In this document: in pieces, positions 10,701 through 19,400 of the stretch
Layout: every line of letters begins with the position of its first letter
Position numbering within the stretch: position 1 is the stretch's first letter
Assembly (NCBI GenBank): GCA_964597495.1
Contig: CAZQYC010000064.1
Coordinates: forward strand, 1-22,105
Reading direction: 5' to 3'
Length of the DNA: 22,105 nt
Source: CAZQYC01 sp964597495
GTDB lineage: Bacteria > Pseudomonadota > Gammaproteobacteria > Steroidobacterales > Steroidobacteraceae
The notes under the pieces: generated by a model
What the model was told of the DNA's origin: nothing
The model's database searches: none
The model's input: the letters and a program-made list of their open reading frames with translations, nothing else
Position numbers and translations under genes: made by a program

Positions 10701-13700
10701 AGGAACGCTTGCGCCCATCGATCACGTGGAGTTGCGCGAAGAGACCAGCGAGGACTTCTTCACCACCGAGAGTCCGGTGCCGAAGTTGCCGACGTTGGCC
10801 GATTACGATCAGCGGCTCTCGCACGCAACGCATTTCCTGACGTTCAATGCTTATACGGCGTTGATTGCGTCGGACCTGCCGTCGGCGGACGCCATCAGCG
10901 AGCTGTCGCCCTTCGAACTGTCGCGTTACCTGCAGGAAGTCGCGAGCCAGGGCAAGCAAGCATCGATCATCGGTCCGCAAGCCTATGGGGCAAGTCAGTT
11001 CTTGCCCACGGGTTATGCGATGCCGTACACGATCAAGTTCAGTAATGCCGACGATGCCAACGCAGCAGTGGCCGAAGTTCGCATCGTGACTCCGCTCGAT
11101 TCGGATCTGGACTATCGCAGCTTCCGCTTGGGCGATTTGAAGATCGGCGATATCAACGTGCACATTCCGACAGGACGCACGACTTTCCAAGGCGACTTTA
11201 ACTTTGTCGCGAGCAAGGGCTTCATCTTGCGTGTGTCGGTGGGCATCGACCCGCAATCGGCGACGGCGACGTGGCTGTTGCAGGCGATCGATCCGGAAAC
11301 GGGTGAAGTCATCCAGGATCGCAGTAAGGGATTGCTCGTTCCCGGAGCGGAAGGCAGCGTGAGTTACACCGTGGTGCCGCTGGCCGAGGCAGTTTCAGGC
11401 GCAGCGATCTCGGCATCGGCGCGGGTGATTTATAACACCCAAGCACCGATCGACACCGCGACGATTACGCAAACGCTGGATGCCGCCGCGCCGACGACCA
11501 CCTTGACGGTGAGCCGTCTAACGAATAGCAACAACTACGAAGTAAGTTGGGACGCGAAGGACGATGCCGGCGGATCGGGAGTCCAATACGTCACGGTGTA
11601 TGTCGCTAAAGACGGCGGCGATTTCCGGATCTGGCTCAAGCAGACGACGGACAAGAGCGGCGTCTATGAAGGCGAGGCAGGACATAAATATGAGTTCTTG
11701 GCGATTGCGACGGACAACGCGGGAAATCGCGAGCGGCCTCCTTTAGGCGTTGCGGCGCCCGACGACGGCACCCAAGTGAATTTGGGACAGCTGGCGACCG
11801 TGCAGACGACGGTGGACAACACACCGCCGCCGGCGCCGGCAGCGACACCGTCGACGAATCCGTTATTTGTTGCGGCGAAGAGCGGCGTACCCGCGGTGCA
11901 ACCGCTCACGCATGCGCCGGAATTTGACACGGTATTGAACCCGTTCTCGATGCAGTCGTTCGCCACGGGATTCGCGAACAGCGGCGCCGACATCGGCGCA
12001 CTGGGGATCTTGGAGTTGCCGAGCGGCGAAGTGCTCGTCAGCGGCGGTCAAAATCGCGGCTGGATATACAAGTTCGACGCGAAAGGCGGATCGGTAGGCA
12101 CTGCGTGGAGCGAACTCGACGAACCGATCTTCAACATGGCGCTCGACAATGCGGGACAGCTCTGGGCGACGACCGGTGGCGGCGCGCTCTTGTTGCTCGA
12201 CTCGTTGACCGGCGTTGTCTTGCGACGATTCGGCGACAGCATCACGCAAGCCATTGCATTGAACACGACGTCCGGATTGTTCTATGTGTCCTCCGGCAAC
12301 GGCATCGAAACGTTCAATCCGTCGACCGGTGAGTTCAAGCACTTCAGCGACGTACGCGTCGACGATCTGCAATTCTCGCCGCAAGGCGAACTCTGGGGCA
12401 CGAGCTGGCCGGATCGCGGCACCGTCTTCAAATTCGACACACACGGACGTGCGACGCCAATGCTGAAGTTCGATGGCAAGGTCGATTCAATCGCATTCGG
12501 CAGGAACGGCACGCGTCTCGAAGGTTTGCTTTTCGTGTCGACGAACTTGCCGAACGGCAAGTCTAAAGGCGCCACGCTCGAGATGGTGGACGTGGCGACG
12601 TTGCAACGAGTGACGCTCGCGAAGGGCGGCACGCGCGGCGAAGTGCTGCGCGCCACTGCCGACGGGCGCATTCTGGTCGCCGAGTCGCATCAAGTGGACG
12701 AACTCAGCCCGTTGCTCGCGCCGCTGGTGGCAAGTTCCACGCCCGCATCGGGCATGCTAGTCGCCCTGCCGGTGCCGACGATTTCGGTGACGTTCGATCA
12801 CGACATGTACGTGGGCACGGCGAGCGAAGCCGCCTCGGTCATCAATACGGCCAATTATCAATTGGTGGGTGTTGCTGGCGTCAATGGTGTCGTCAAAGCC
12901 GTTCACTACGATGCGACCTCTCGCACCGCGACGCTCGAGTACGATCCGTTAGTCGCCGATGACTATCAATTGCGAGTCAACGCCGCGATCAAGAGCACGC
13001 AAGGCATTGCGATGGGTTCGTCATATACGGCGAACTTCACGACGTTGCTGGACTACAGCGATGCGGTGACCATCAAGTTCTCCGGCACGCGTTCGGACCG
13101 ACTGAACAACACGCTCTCGTACGATCTGCAAATTACCAACACCGGCGTGAGCGATCTGCTCACGCCGCTCACGTTGGTACTCGATCCCGCGCAGTATTTC
13201 ACGGGCTCACCCGCCGGTGCGTTCAACACCTCAAGCGACGGCTTGTGGCTCATTGACCTCTCTGGCGCAGTGAGTGGCGGACGCTTACGGGTGGGCGAAT
13301 CGACCACCGTCAGCACCGTCACGCTCAACGTATTGCCGGGCCAACGCCCGCAGGTGGGTCATGGCATCTTTGCCGTGCCGTATCCCAATACGCCACCGGT
13401 GATTGACTCCACGCCGGTCACGGCGGCGACCGCCGGCACGGCCTACAACTATCAATTGACCGCCCATGATCCGGACGGTGTGGGCCTCTCCTATATATTA
13501 ATGAGTGGCCCTGAAGGCATGACCCTGAATGGCACGGGCCTGCTGAGCTGGGCGCCGACGGCACAAAGCGCGGCAATGACCACCGTAGTCCTGCGCGTAT
13601 ACGACACGCGCGGCGGGTATGCTACGCAAGCCTTCGGTATCGATGTCGCCGGTGGCAATCGCGCGCCCGTGATTGCCAATCCGCAAGCGATATACACCCT

Positions 13701-16258
13701 TAAAGAGAATGAAACGCTCGAAGTGGGTTTGTTCGCCCTCGATCCGGACGGCGATGTACTCACGCAGTGGGCGGATCAGTTGCCGCCCGGGGCGAGCTTT
13801 GATCCGTACAACAACGTGCTCACCTGGACACCCGGCTTCAGCCAAGCCGGTATTTACAACGGCATCACCTTGGGGGTGAGCGATGGCGTGAACACGTTGA
13901 CGCGCACGTTCACTATCACCGTCGAACCCGCCAACTCAGCGCCGACACTAAAACCCGTCGCGAATCACACGTTGAGCGAAGGCGATTCGCTGACGTTCCG
14001 CTTGCAGGCGAGCGACTATGAGGGCGACAAGCTCACGTACTTCAGCCCGATCCTGCCGGGCGGCGCCTATCTCGATCCAAACACCGGTGTGTTCACGTGG
14101 ACGCCTGGGTATGCACAGGCCGGCACGTACGACGTGACGTTGGGTGTGACCGACGGCACTTCCGTTACGAAAGTGAAGACCACCTTCACCGTGACCAACG
14201 CCAACGGCGCACCGGTCTTCGATGACATCGGTGCCTGGGACATCGTTGAAGGTCAACCACTCCAAGTCCAAGTGTTTGCGTTTGACCCGGATAATCCGGA
14301 CTTCATCCCACGCATTCGCGGCCAAGGCGGCGCATTAAGCGAACAGGAAGGATCAAATCCGACCGTGACCTACTCGGTCACGGGCTTGCCGACGGGCGCC
14401 ACCTTTGATGCCGACACCTTGCTGCTCAATTGGATACCGGGTGCCACACAGGCGGGTAACTATCTCATCACCGTGACGGCCACCGACAATGGCAATGGCT
14501 TAACGCCGCTCAGCACCACCACCACCATTCCGATCGTGGTGCGCAATGCGAATCGCTCGCCGATCGTGCCTGAGATCACCAATCAATTTGTGGATCGCGG
14601 CAGCGTGCTCGATCTGCCGGTGACGGTGGTGGATCCCGACGGTAATCCGCTCACGCTCACGGCCACAAGCTTGCCACGCTTTGCCACGTTTACTGATAAC
14701 GGCAATGGCACGGGCGTATTCCACTTTGCGCCGGGCGCGGATGATCGTGGCGACTACACCGTTTCGTTGATTGCCACCGATAACGGCGATGGCGAAGGCA
14801 CCAGTGCCGTGGTCAGTAGCGCACGGACTTTCATTGTCACGGCGCGCGCACCGAGCGAAGCACCGCATCTTGATTGGGTAGGCAATGTGGTCGCCGTGGT
14901 GGGTCAGCCGCTGACGCTCACCTTAACGGCACACGATCTCGATCAAGATCCACTGACGTTTGCGGCCACCAACGTAGGCGGTCTGCCCACGGGCGCCACG
15001 CTCACGCCGGGCGTCATTTACGGCACGGCGATCCTGACCTGGACGCCGAGTGCATCGGACATCGGTACCCGCAGCATCACGATTAGGGTATCCGACAACG
15101 GCAACAACGGTGCCGGCGTCGTGGCCTCCGACAGCCGCACGTTCAACCTCATCGTGCGCAGCGTCAATCAATCGCCCATTCTCGCGCCGATTGGTACGCG
15201 TACGTTGACGGAAGGCCAAGCCTTCGAACTGCATTTGAATGCCGTCGATCCCGATGGCGACATGCTCACCTATCGCGCGATGAATCTACCTGCCGGCGCG
15301 AAGCTCAATACGCAAACGGGTGTGTTCAGCTGGACACCGCACTTGTTCCAAGCCGGTGATTACACGGTGACCTTCGAGGCCACCGACGGTAATGTCACCA
15401 CGAGCGAGACGGTAAAACTCACGGTTCAAAACGTGAACCAAACGCCGATCCTCACCTACCTGCCACGGCAATCGACGCGCGAAGGCGCAACGCTCGGCTT
15501 CACCCTCCTTGGGGGCGATCCGGATGGCGATGCGATTACCTACAGCGTCGTGACGGGGTTACCGACCGGTGCGTTCTTCGATGCGCAAAGCGGCTACTTT
15601 GAGTGGACACCGACGTTTGAACAGGCCGGTGATTACACCGTGCAGTTCGGTATTGCGGACGTGCATGGTGCGAGCGCCACACGCAGCGTCGTGGTACGCG
15701 TCACCAACGTGAATCGTGCGCCGACACTCACGCTGCAAAACCATGCCGTGCTCATGGGCGATACCTTGCAGTTCGTCGTGCAAGGCGCGGACCTGGATAA
15801 CGGCACGACGCTGACTTACAGCGCACTCGACTTGCCACCAGGCGCCGCACTCAATGCCGCCAGCGGTGCATTCAGCTGGACACCCTCGCCGGGTCAAGCA
15901 GGCGATCATCTCGTGCGGGTGCAAGTCAGCGATGGCACCACCACCACGATGAAGCCGCTCGTGCTGCGTGTACTCACGCAAGCACAAGCACCCTCAGTCA
16001 CGATCGAAACCACGCCAAGCTTCCCGGCACTGCCGGGACAAAACGTGGTCATCCACGTGCTCGCCAGCTCGTTCTCGAACATCACGAACACCACGCTCAC
16101 CGTCAACGGCCAAGCCATGACACTCGATGCGTTTGGTCGCGCCACGGTGACCTCCACCGCACCGGGCAAGATTGAACTTGTTGCGACGGCGACGGATGCC
16201 GACGGCTTTGTCGGTACCACGACGTCCACACTCAAAATCCGTGACCCGAACGACAAGA
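1747..16258 (+). CDS. Giant modular surface protein, central part (between the two gaps)
   Basis: One uninterrupted frame of about 4,837 codons, read from base 1747 with codon phase 1. The TTG at 1762 is not a start: in-frame homology to unit 4 begins at 1747. Domains in order: end of PPC unit 3 and all of unit 4 (to 2490); 17 CARDB modules (2542-9171); PPC-like (9172-9492); IPT/TIG-like (9493-9765); unrecognised block with helices (9766-11019); conserved beta module (11020-11490); FN3-like (11491-11815); propeller-like (11935-12711); Big_5-like Ig (12721-13053); beta domain (13054-13386); nine Ig/cadherin-like modules (13387-15981); Ig-like (15982 on). I see no cysteine and no obvious transmembrane segment or enzyme active site. 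It is most likely an exported fibre-like adhesin or matrix protein. The frame continues after gap 2 at 16414 in a different phase; reading on to a stop at 16758 in the old phase gives arginine- and serine-rich nonsense. Confidence 0.93.
2542..9171 (+). repeat. Array of 17 CARDB-type (cell-adhesion-related) modules
   Basis: Modules begin with a P/A/S-D-L motif at 2542, 2944, 3328, 3739, 4108, 4486, 4843, 5206, 5587, 5947, 6322, 6691, 7108, 7501, 7954, 8407 and 8809. Spacing is 119-151 codons. Each has a strand like V-x-W-x-V-x-N-x-G, then usually W-x-D-x-(V/I)-x-L-S-x-D with acidic residues 8-12 further on, a Y-x-V or Y-Y-V-x-V strand, and an Asn-Asn pair just before the closing strand, which I find in all 17. 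This fits CARDB, an Ig-like extracellular domain family of bacterial and archaeal surface proteins (known family behaviour). The acidic loops could bind calcium (inference). Modules are much more diverged from one another than the 5' PPC units. Confidence 0.9.
9172..9492 (+). other. PPC-like beta-sandwich domain
   Basis: After the last CARDB module the chain reads DLTLSTGQSKVYRVVVAANQ, then L-R-V-R-L-F, and closes with GTYYILVRG followed by LVVDLLP. The order of a leading G-Q-x-x-x-Y strand, a middle V-R-L strand and a G-T-Y-Y-I-L-V strand is that of PPC-type domains. It separates the CARDB array from the following IPT-like domain. Confidence 0.65.
9493..9765 (+). other. IPT/TIG-like Ig-fold domain
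   Basis: The stretch opens with I-T-N-V-S-S, has V-T-V-N-I-E-G-A-R-F-D (the G-x-x-F step after the second strand is typical of IPT/TIG folds), then D-S-T-H-I-K-A-I-F-D and a closing G-L-Y-D-V-K-V-I-N-S-N-G motif. IPT domains occur widely in bacterial surface proteins and RHS-type proteins as spacers. A second IPT-like domain occurs at 19608-19980. Confidence 0.7.
9766..11019 (+). other. Unrecognised central block with a helix-rich island
   Basis: I do not recognise this block of about 418 residues as a named family. The first part (to about 10115) looks like beta structure with strands such as T-Y-G-V-A-L-Q-S-L and Y-V-R-F-D-Y-G-V. From about 10120 to 10940 the sequence changes character: charged helical stretches (for instance Q-Q-K-A-E-A-E-K-L-R-Q-R-I near 10393-10431), helical runs rich in A, L and D, an FFGKVHSWYG stretch and L-S-P-F-E-L-S-R-Y-L-Q. 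This is the main helical segment in an otherwise almost all-beta chain. It resembles, in position, the loosely conserved region found before the next module in other very large CARDB/RHS-type proteins. No catalytic motif is clear. A hinge, a packing domain or a degenerate enzyme are all possible. Confidence 0.45.
11020..11490 (+). other. Conserved beta module of giant surface proteins (function unknown)
   Basis: Begins M-P-Y-T-I-K-F-S-N, then V-R-I-V-T-P-L-D-S-D-L-D with S-F-R-L-G-D-L-K-I-G-D-I, a T-W-L-L-Q-A-I-D-P-E-T-G strand and ends R-V-I-Y-N-T-Q-A-P-I-D-T. I recognise this order (Y-T-I-x-F-x-N, D-x-D-L-D/S, F-x-L-G-D, I-D-P-x-T-G, V-x-F/Y-x-T-x-x-P-I-D-T) from large secreted proteins of planctomycetes, cyanobacteria and others, where an FN3-like domain usually follows, as it does here. 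It resembles conserved-repeat (DUF11-type) folds. Its function is not known. Confidence 0.6.
11491..11815 (+). other. FN3/Ig-like domain
   Basis: Strands P-T-T-T-L-T-V, Y-E-V-S-W-D-A-K-D-D, Q-Y-V-T-V-Y-V-A-K-D-G-G-D-F and a closing Y-E-F-L-A-I-A-T-D-N-A-G-N. The last motif (Y-x-F-x-A-x-A-x-D-x-A-G-N) is a common ending of fibronectin-III-like domains in bacterial surface proteins. A proline-rich linker (TPPPAPAATP) follows and leads to the propeller region. Confidence 0.7.
11935..12711 (+). other. Six-bladed-propeller-like region (NHL/SMP-30-like)
   Basis: Six consecutive segments repeat a pattern of small-residue strand, D/N-x-x-G-x-L turn and aromatic strand. Examples are ELPSGEVLVSGG, LDNAGQLWATTGG, NTTSGLFYVSSG, FSPQGELWGTSWP, the GLLFVST segment and TADGRILVAES. 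These are characteristic of beta-propeller blades such as NHL or SMP-30/strictosidine-synthase types. No complete set of catalytic residues can be seen by eye, so a binding or scaffold role is more likely than enzymatic activity. Confidence 0.6.
12721..13053 (+). other. Big_5 / SbsA-type Ig-like domain
   Basis: Starts with L-V-A-S-S-T-P-A-S-G-M, then I-S-V-T-F-D-H-D-M (the V-x-F-D/S-x-x-M motif of Big_5/CopC-like Ig domains), a T-A-T-L-E-Y-D-P-L strand and D-D-Y-Q-L-R-V-N followed by the ANFTT ending. This is a common spacer in extracellular bacterial proteins. Confidence 0.75.
13054..13386 (+). other. Beta-rich domain preceding the Ig array
   Basis: Reads A-V-T-I-K-F-S-G-T-R-S-D, S-Y-D-L-Q-I-T-N-T-G, L-T-L-V-L-D-P and T-V-T-L-N-V-L-P-G. 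The N-T-G and L-x-x-G-E-S-T-T-V motifs suggest a CARDB/DUF11-like Ig fold. It acts as a spacer between the Big_5-like domain and the nine-module array. Confidence 0.5.
13387..15981 (+). repeat. Nine tandem Ig/cadherin-like (He_PIG/dystroglycan-type) modules
   Basis: Modules start at 13387, 13657, 13933, 14203, 14551, 14851, 15166, 15436 and 15712. Most begin N-x-x-P and contain a D-P-D-G-D-x-L-T-like motif, then L-P-x-G-A-x-x-D/N, a stretch like G-x-F-x-W-T-P, a Q-A-G-x-Y-x-V strand and a closing V-x-V-x-N-x-N that is also the start of the next module. This is the putative-Ig (He_PIG) and dystroglycan-type cadherin pattern, where the D-P-D-G-D turn is often linked to calcium binding. Modules 4, 5 and 6 (14203-15165) are longer than the roughly 90-residue standard and share a T-D-N-G or S-D-N-G insertion. 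Module 4 carries an additional RGQGG-containing loop. Confidence 0.92.
15982..16258 (+). other. Ig-like domain running into gap 2
   Basis: Starts Q-A-P-S-V-T-I-E-T-T-P, has V-V-I-H-V-L-A-S-S-F and L-T-V-N-G-Q-A-M-T-L-D, and ends V-A-T-A-T-D-A-D-G-F-V-G-T-T-T, then S-T-L-K-I-R-D-P-N-D-K. The T-D-x-x-G-F-V-G-x-T ending is typical of Ig-like domains placed ahead of RHS-type regions. Its last 55 bases reappear after the N run. When the two copies are merged the chain continues smoothly as D-P-N-D-K-T-A-P-H-V into the next Ig-like domain. Confidence 0.7.
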
Positions 16259-16413
16259 NNNNNNNNNNNNNNNNNNNNNNNNNNNNNNNNNNNNNNNNNN
16301 NNNNNNNNNNNNNNNNNNNNNNNNNNNNNNNNNNNNNNNNNNNNNNNNNNNNNNNNNNGGCTTTGTCGGTACCACGACGTCCACACTCAAAATCCGTGAC
16401 CCGAACGACAAGA
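16204..16413 (+). repeat. 55-bp exact direct repeat flanking gap 2 (16204-16258 and 16359-16413)
   Basis: Bases 16204-16258 and 16359-16413 are identical over exactly 55 bases, and both copies abut the N run (the first ends at it, the second starts at it). Both copies encode the same peptide in their respective frames (G-F-V-G-T-T-T-S-T-L-K-I). This is what two contigs sharing one 55-mer of an assembly graph look like, and I read it as one genomic copy shown twice. Confidence 0.9.
16259..16358. other. Assembly gap 2 (100 N), probably no missing sequence
   Basis: Exactly 100 N between two identical 55-base ends. Removing 16259-16413 (the N run plus the second copy) joins 16258 to 16414 as an ACC codon, and the frame is open from there to the window end. 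The alternative is a true duplication with unknown sequence between the copies, which would also be in frame. Confidence 0.85.
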
Positions 16414-19400
16414 CCGCCCCGCACGTGGCATTCGATGTCGCCACGGCGTACGCGGTGCTCACTGCGCCGACGCAACTCCGTGGCAGCGTCAGCGACACCA
16501 ATCTCGACACCTGGACACTCGCCATTGCCCGTCAAGGGAGCGACCAGTTCATCGAGCTCGCCAACGGCACCGGACCCCTCACTGGCGTGCTGGCCTCGCT
16601 CGACACCAATGCGTGGAGCAACGGCGTGTATCGCCTGCGTCTCACGGCAAGCGACATCGCCGGTCGTGTCGGCAGCATCGAAACCACGCTGCAAATTGCC
16701 TCTGAGCAGAAAGAAGCGCAGTACCTGCGTCGCGAGACGGACTTCACGTTCAACTTAGGTGGCCACACCTTCGCGATGACGCGCGAGTACGACTCGCTCA
16801 ATCGCGCCCAAGACGGCTCCTTCGGCTTTGGCTGGCGCCTGCCGATTCAAGACTTCCGCTTGGAAAGCGATTTAGCGATCGCGAGCAAAGACGGTGTCGG
16901 CAGCACTCTGCCGTATCGCGACGGCACCCGCATTTACGCAACGCTCCCCGACGGTCAACGCGTCACGTTCGTGTTCAAGCCCACCGTGCATCAAATCAAT
17001 GGGCTCACTTATTACCTGCCCGCGTGGCAAGCCGAAGGCAACACCCCCTGGACACTCACGAGCGAGACCACGCACCTGCAACGCGTCGGCGATCGGTTCT
17101 ACGACATCGTCACGGGTCAACCCTATAACCCGCAGCGGGTCGGCTCGGGCGCGCAGTTCACGCTCACCGCTACCGACGGCACCGCGTACGCCATCGACTT
17201 CAATACCGGCGTCACGCAAGTGCGTTTCAGCGATGGGGTGCGTTGGCGTGTCAGTGACTCGGGCATCGTGGCGCAGAACGGCGATCGCGTGAGCTTCATC
17301 ACCAACGATCAAGGGCGCATCGAGCGAATCGTGCTCTCCGATGGCCGTCACTTCGTCTACTCCTTCGACCCGGCGGGTAACCTCTCGTACGTGCGTGATC
17401 TCTCTCAAGCGCAATCGACACGCTATGGATACGAGCCTGTCGACGCCCACCGGCTCACCTTAGTCACAGGCGATATCGGCGAAGGCGGCAGCCGCATCGA
17501 CTACAGCGGTACGCCAAGCGCCACCGCGTTGACCGCGGACTTGGGCGCGGCGAGCAACTATCTCACGCGCACATTTAACGGCACGCTCAGTGCCGGCACG
17601 ACGCAAAGCTACAGCGTGGCGATCCGTCCAAGCGAAGTGCAGTCGAGCGCTACGGGAGCGGTGTATCTTGGCGTCGTCGTGCAAGCCACCAGCGGTAGCT
17701 CGCTCACGCCGGCCCTTCCAACCATCGCGGGTCTCACTGCGGTCGCCAGTCGCACCGCTGGCAATCAAGCCTTTGCGCTGTTCCGCATCACCCAAGCGGG
17801 ACTTGCTCAATTACAACTGAGTGGCATCGACAGCACTACCGCGGGTGCCTACACGCTATCGATGTTCGTCGCGGGCGATGCGAATCGTGACGGGCTCGTC
17901 GATGGAAACGACTCAGCAGCACTGACCGCCGCGATGGGCCGTTCAACGGGCGACGCCGGTTACAACGCCAACATCGATTTCAACCGTGACGGCACGATCA
18001 ACAACGTCGATCGTCAGTTGCTCGCAGCCAACTATGGGTATCGCGCCAATCAAGCACCGGTGGTGGTTGCCTCGACCGCCAAGACCCACGTCGATCTCGA
18101 CGTCAACGTCGCCGTGCAATCGTTCATCCAAGATCAAGAAGGCGACCGCACCTACTACCGCGTCGTCGGCGCCACCCACGGCACCGCCTCGATCAGCGGC
18201 GATGGTCAAGCCGTCATCTTCAAACCCGAAGCGGGCTACACCGGTAACGCGACGTTCCAAATCATCGCGGATGATGGGTATGCACAGTCTGCAGTCGCAG
18301 ATGTCACCGTCACCATCAGTGATGCGAAGTTGGTGAAGATCAATCTCCAGCGTTTTCCCGGTCTGGCACGAGGCGCAACGCAGTCGCTAGTTGCGGTCGG
18401 CAATTTCGAGGACGAGTCGAATGTGCTTTTGATTGGTGACTATCTGACCTTTAGTTCTTCCGATCCTACAGTCGCAAGTATAGATTCCGTTGGGCATGTA
18501 ATGGGCGTGGGCGTCGGTTCTGCCACGTTGTCGGCCACTGCTCATGGCATCACTGCAGTTAACGCAATAGCTGTGGACTCGCGTACTCCAAAGCCGATGC
18601 TCGACAGAAACGGCTTCGAAGTTGATGTGTATCCACTCGCGATTACGCTGCCTGTCAGCGGACAGCGTCAATTGAAAGTAATGATGCCGGATCACACGTA
18701 CATTACTCTTGGCTCTGCAGGCACGATGTACTACATCAGTAATCCCGCTATCGCGGAGATATCAGTCGATGGATTGATTAGAGCGCATGCAGTTGGGAAC
18801 GCCACTATTAGTGTCATTCACGGCGGACTGCAGCACGATATCGAGCTAATCGTGCGGAATCCTATCGTTGGCAGCACTGTTGTATCCGCGGATGCTGGCG
18901 CAATGGTTCAGGACATCAACGGTAATCTTCTAATGGTGGCGCCGGGCGCGCTGCCGGTGGGAACGGCCGTGTCAATCAATTCTGTTGCATTGACGAGCGT
19001 TGGTATCGCACTGCCGAGTGTCGACACCCTCGATTCATTGGGGGCGTTCCGAATCAACACCGATGGGATCAATTCGGCGTTGCCGCTGCAACTTGCCGTC
19101 CACGTGAGTGGCCCGATTGATTCGGACACGGGTTTACCGGCAACGCTCGCTGCAGGGACGAAGGTCAATTTCTGGCGAAAGGGAACAATTCAGGATGTGG
19201 ATGGCACGACCCACGATACGTGGTGGCTCGTTGACAATGGCGTCGTTGGCGACGATGGCATTGCGAGGACATCGAGTCCGCCATACTCGGGCATATCCGG
19301 TGGTAACGGCGTGTTCGTCGTAACGAAGAGCAAGGTGACAAACGACGACACTGGTGAAATTCGAGTGTCGGGCGCGGTGCTCAATTTCAATGCAATCTGG

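Noticed and set aside
16204..16413. 55-bp direct repeat as an attachment site, target duplication or recombination site
   Set aside because: Both copies abut the N run exactly and the length matches a common assembler k-mer, and the same length recurs at gap 1. An assembly overlap explains it better.
16359..16758. Continuation of the upstream frame across gap 2 to a stop at 16758
   Set aside because: In this phase the translation is low-complexity and unrelated to any module. The shifted phase gives clean Ig-like and RHS-like sequence.
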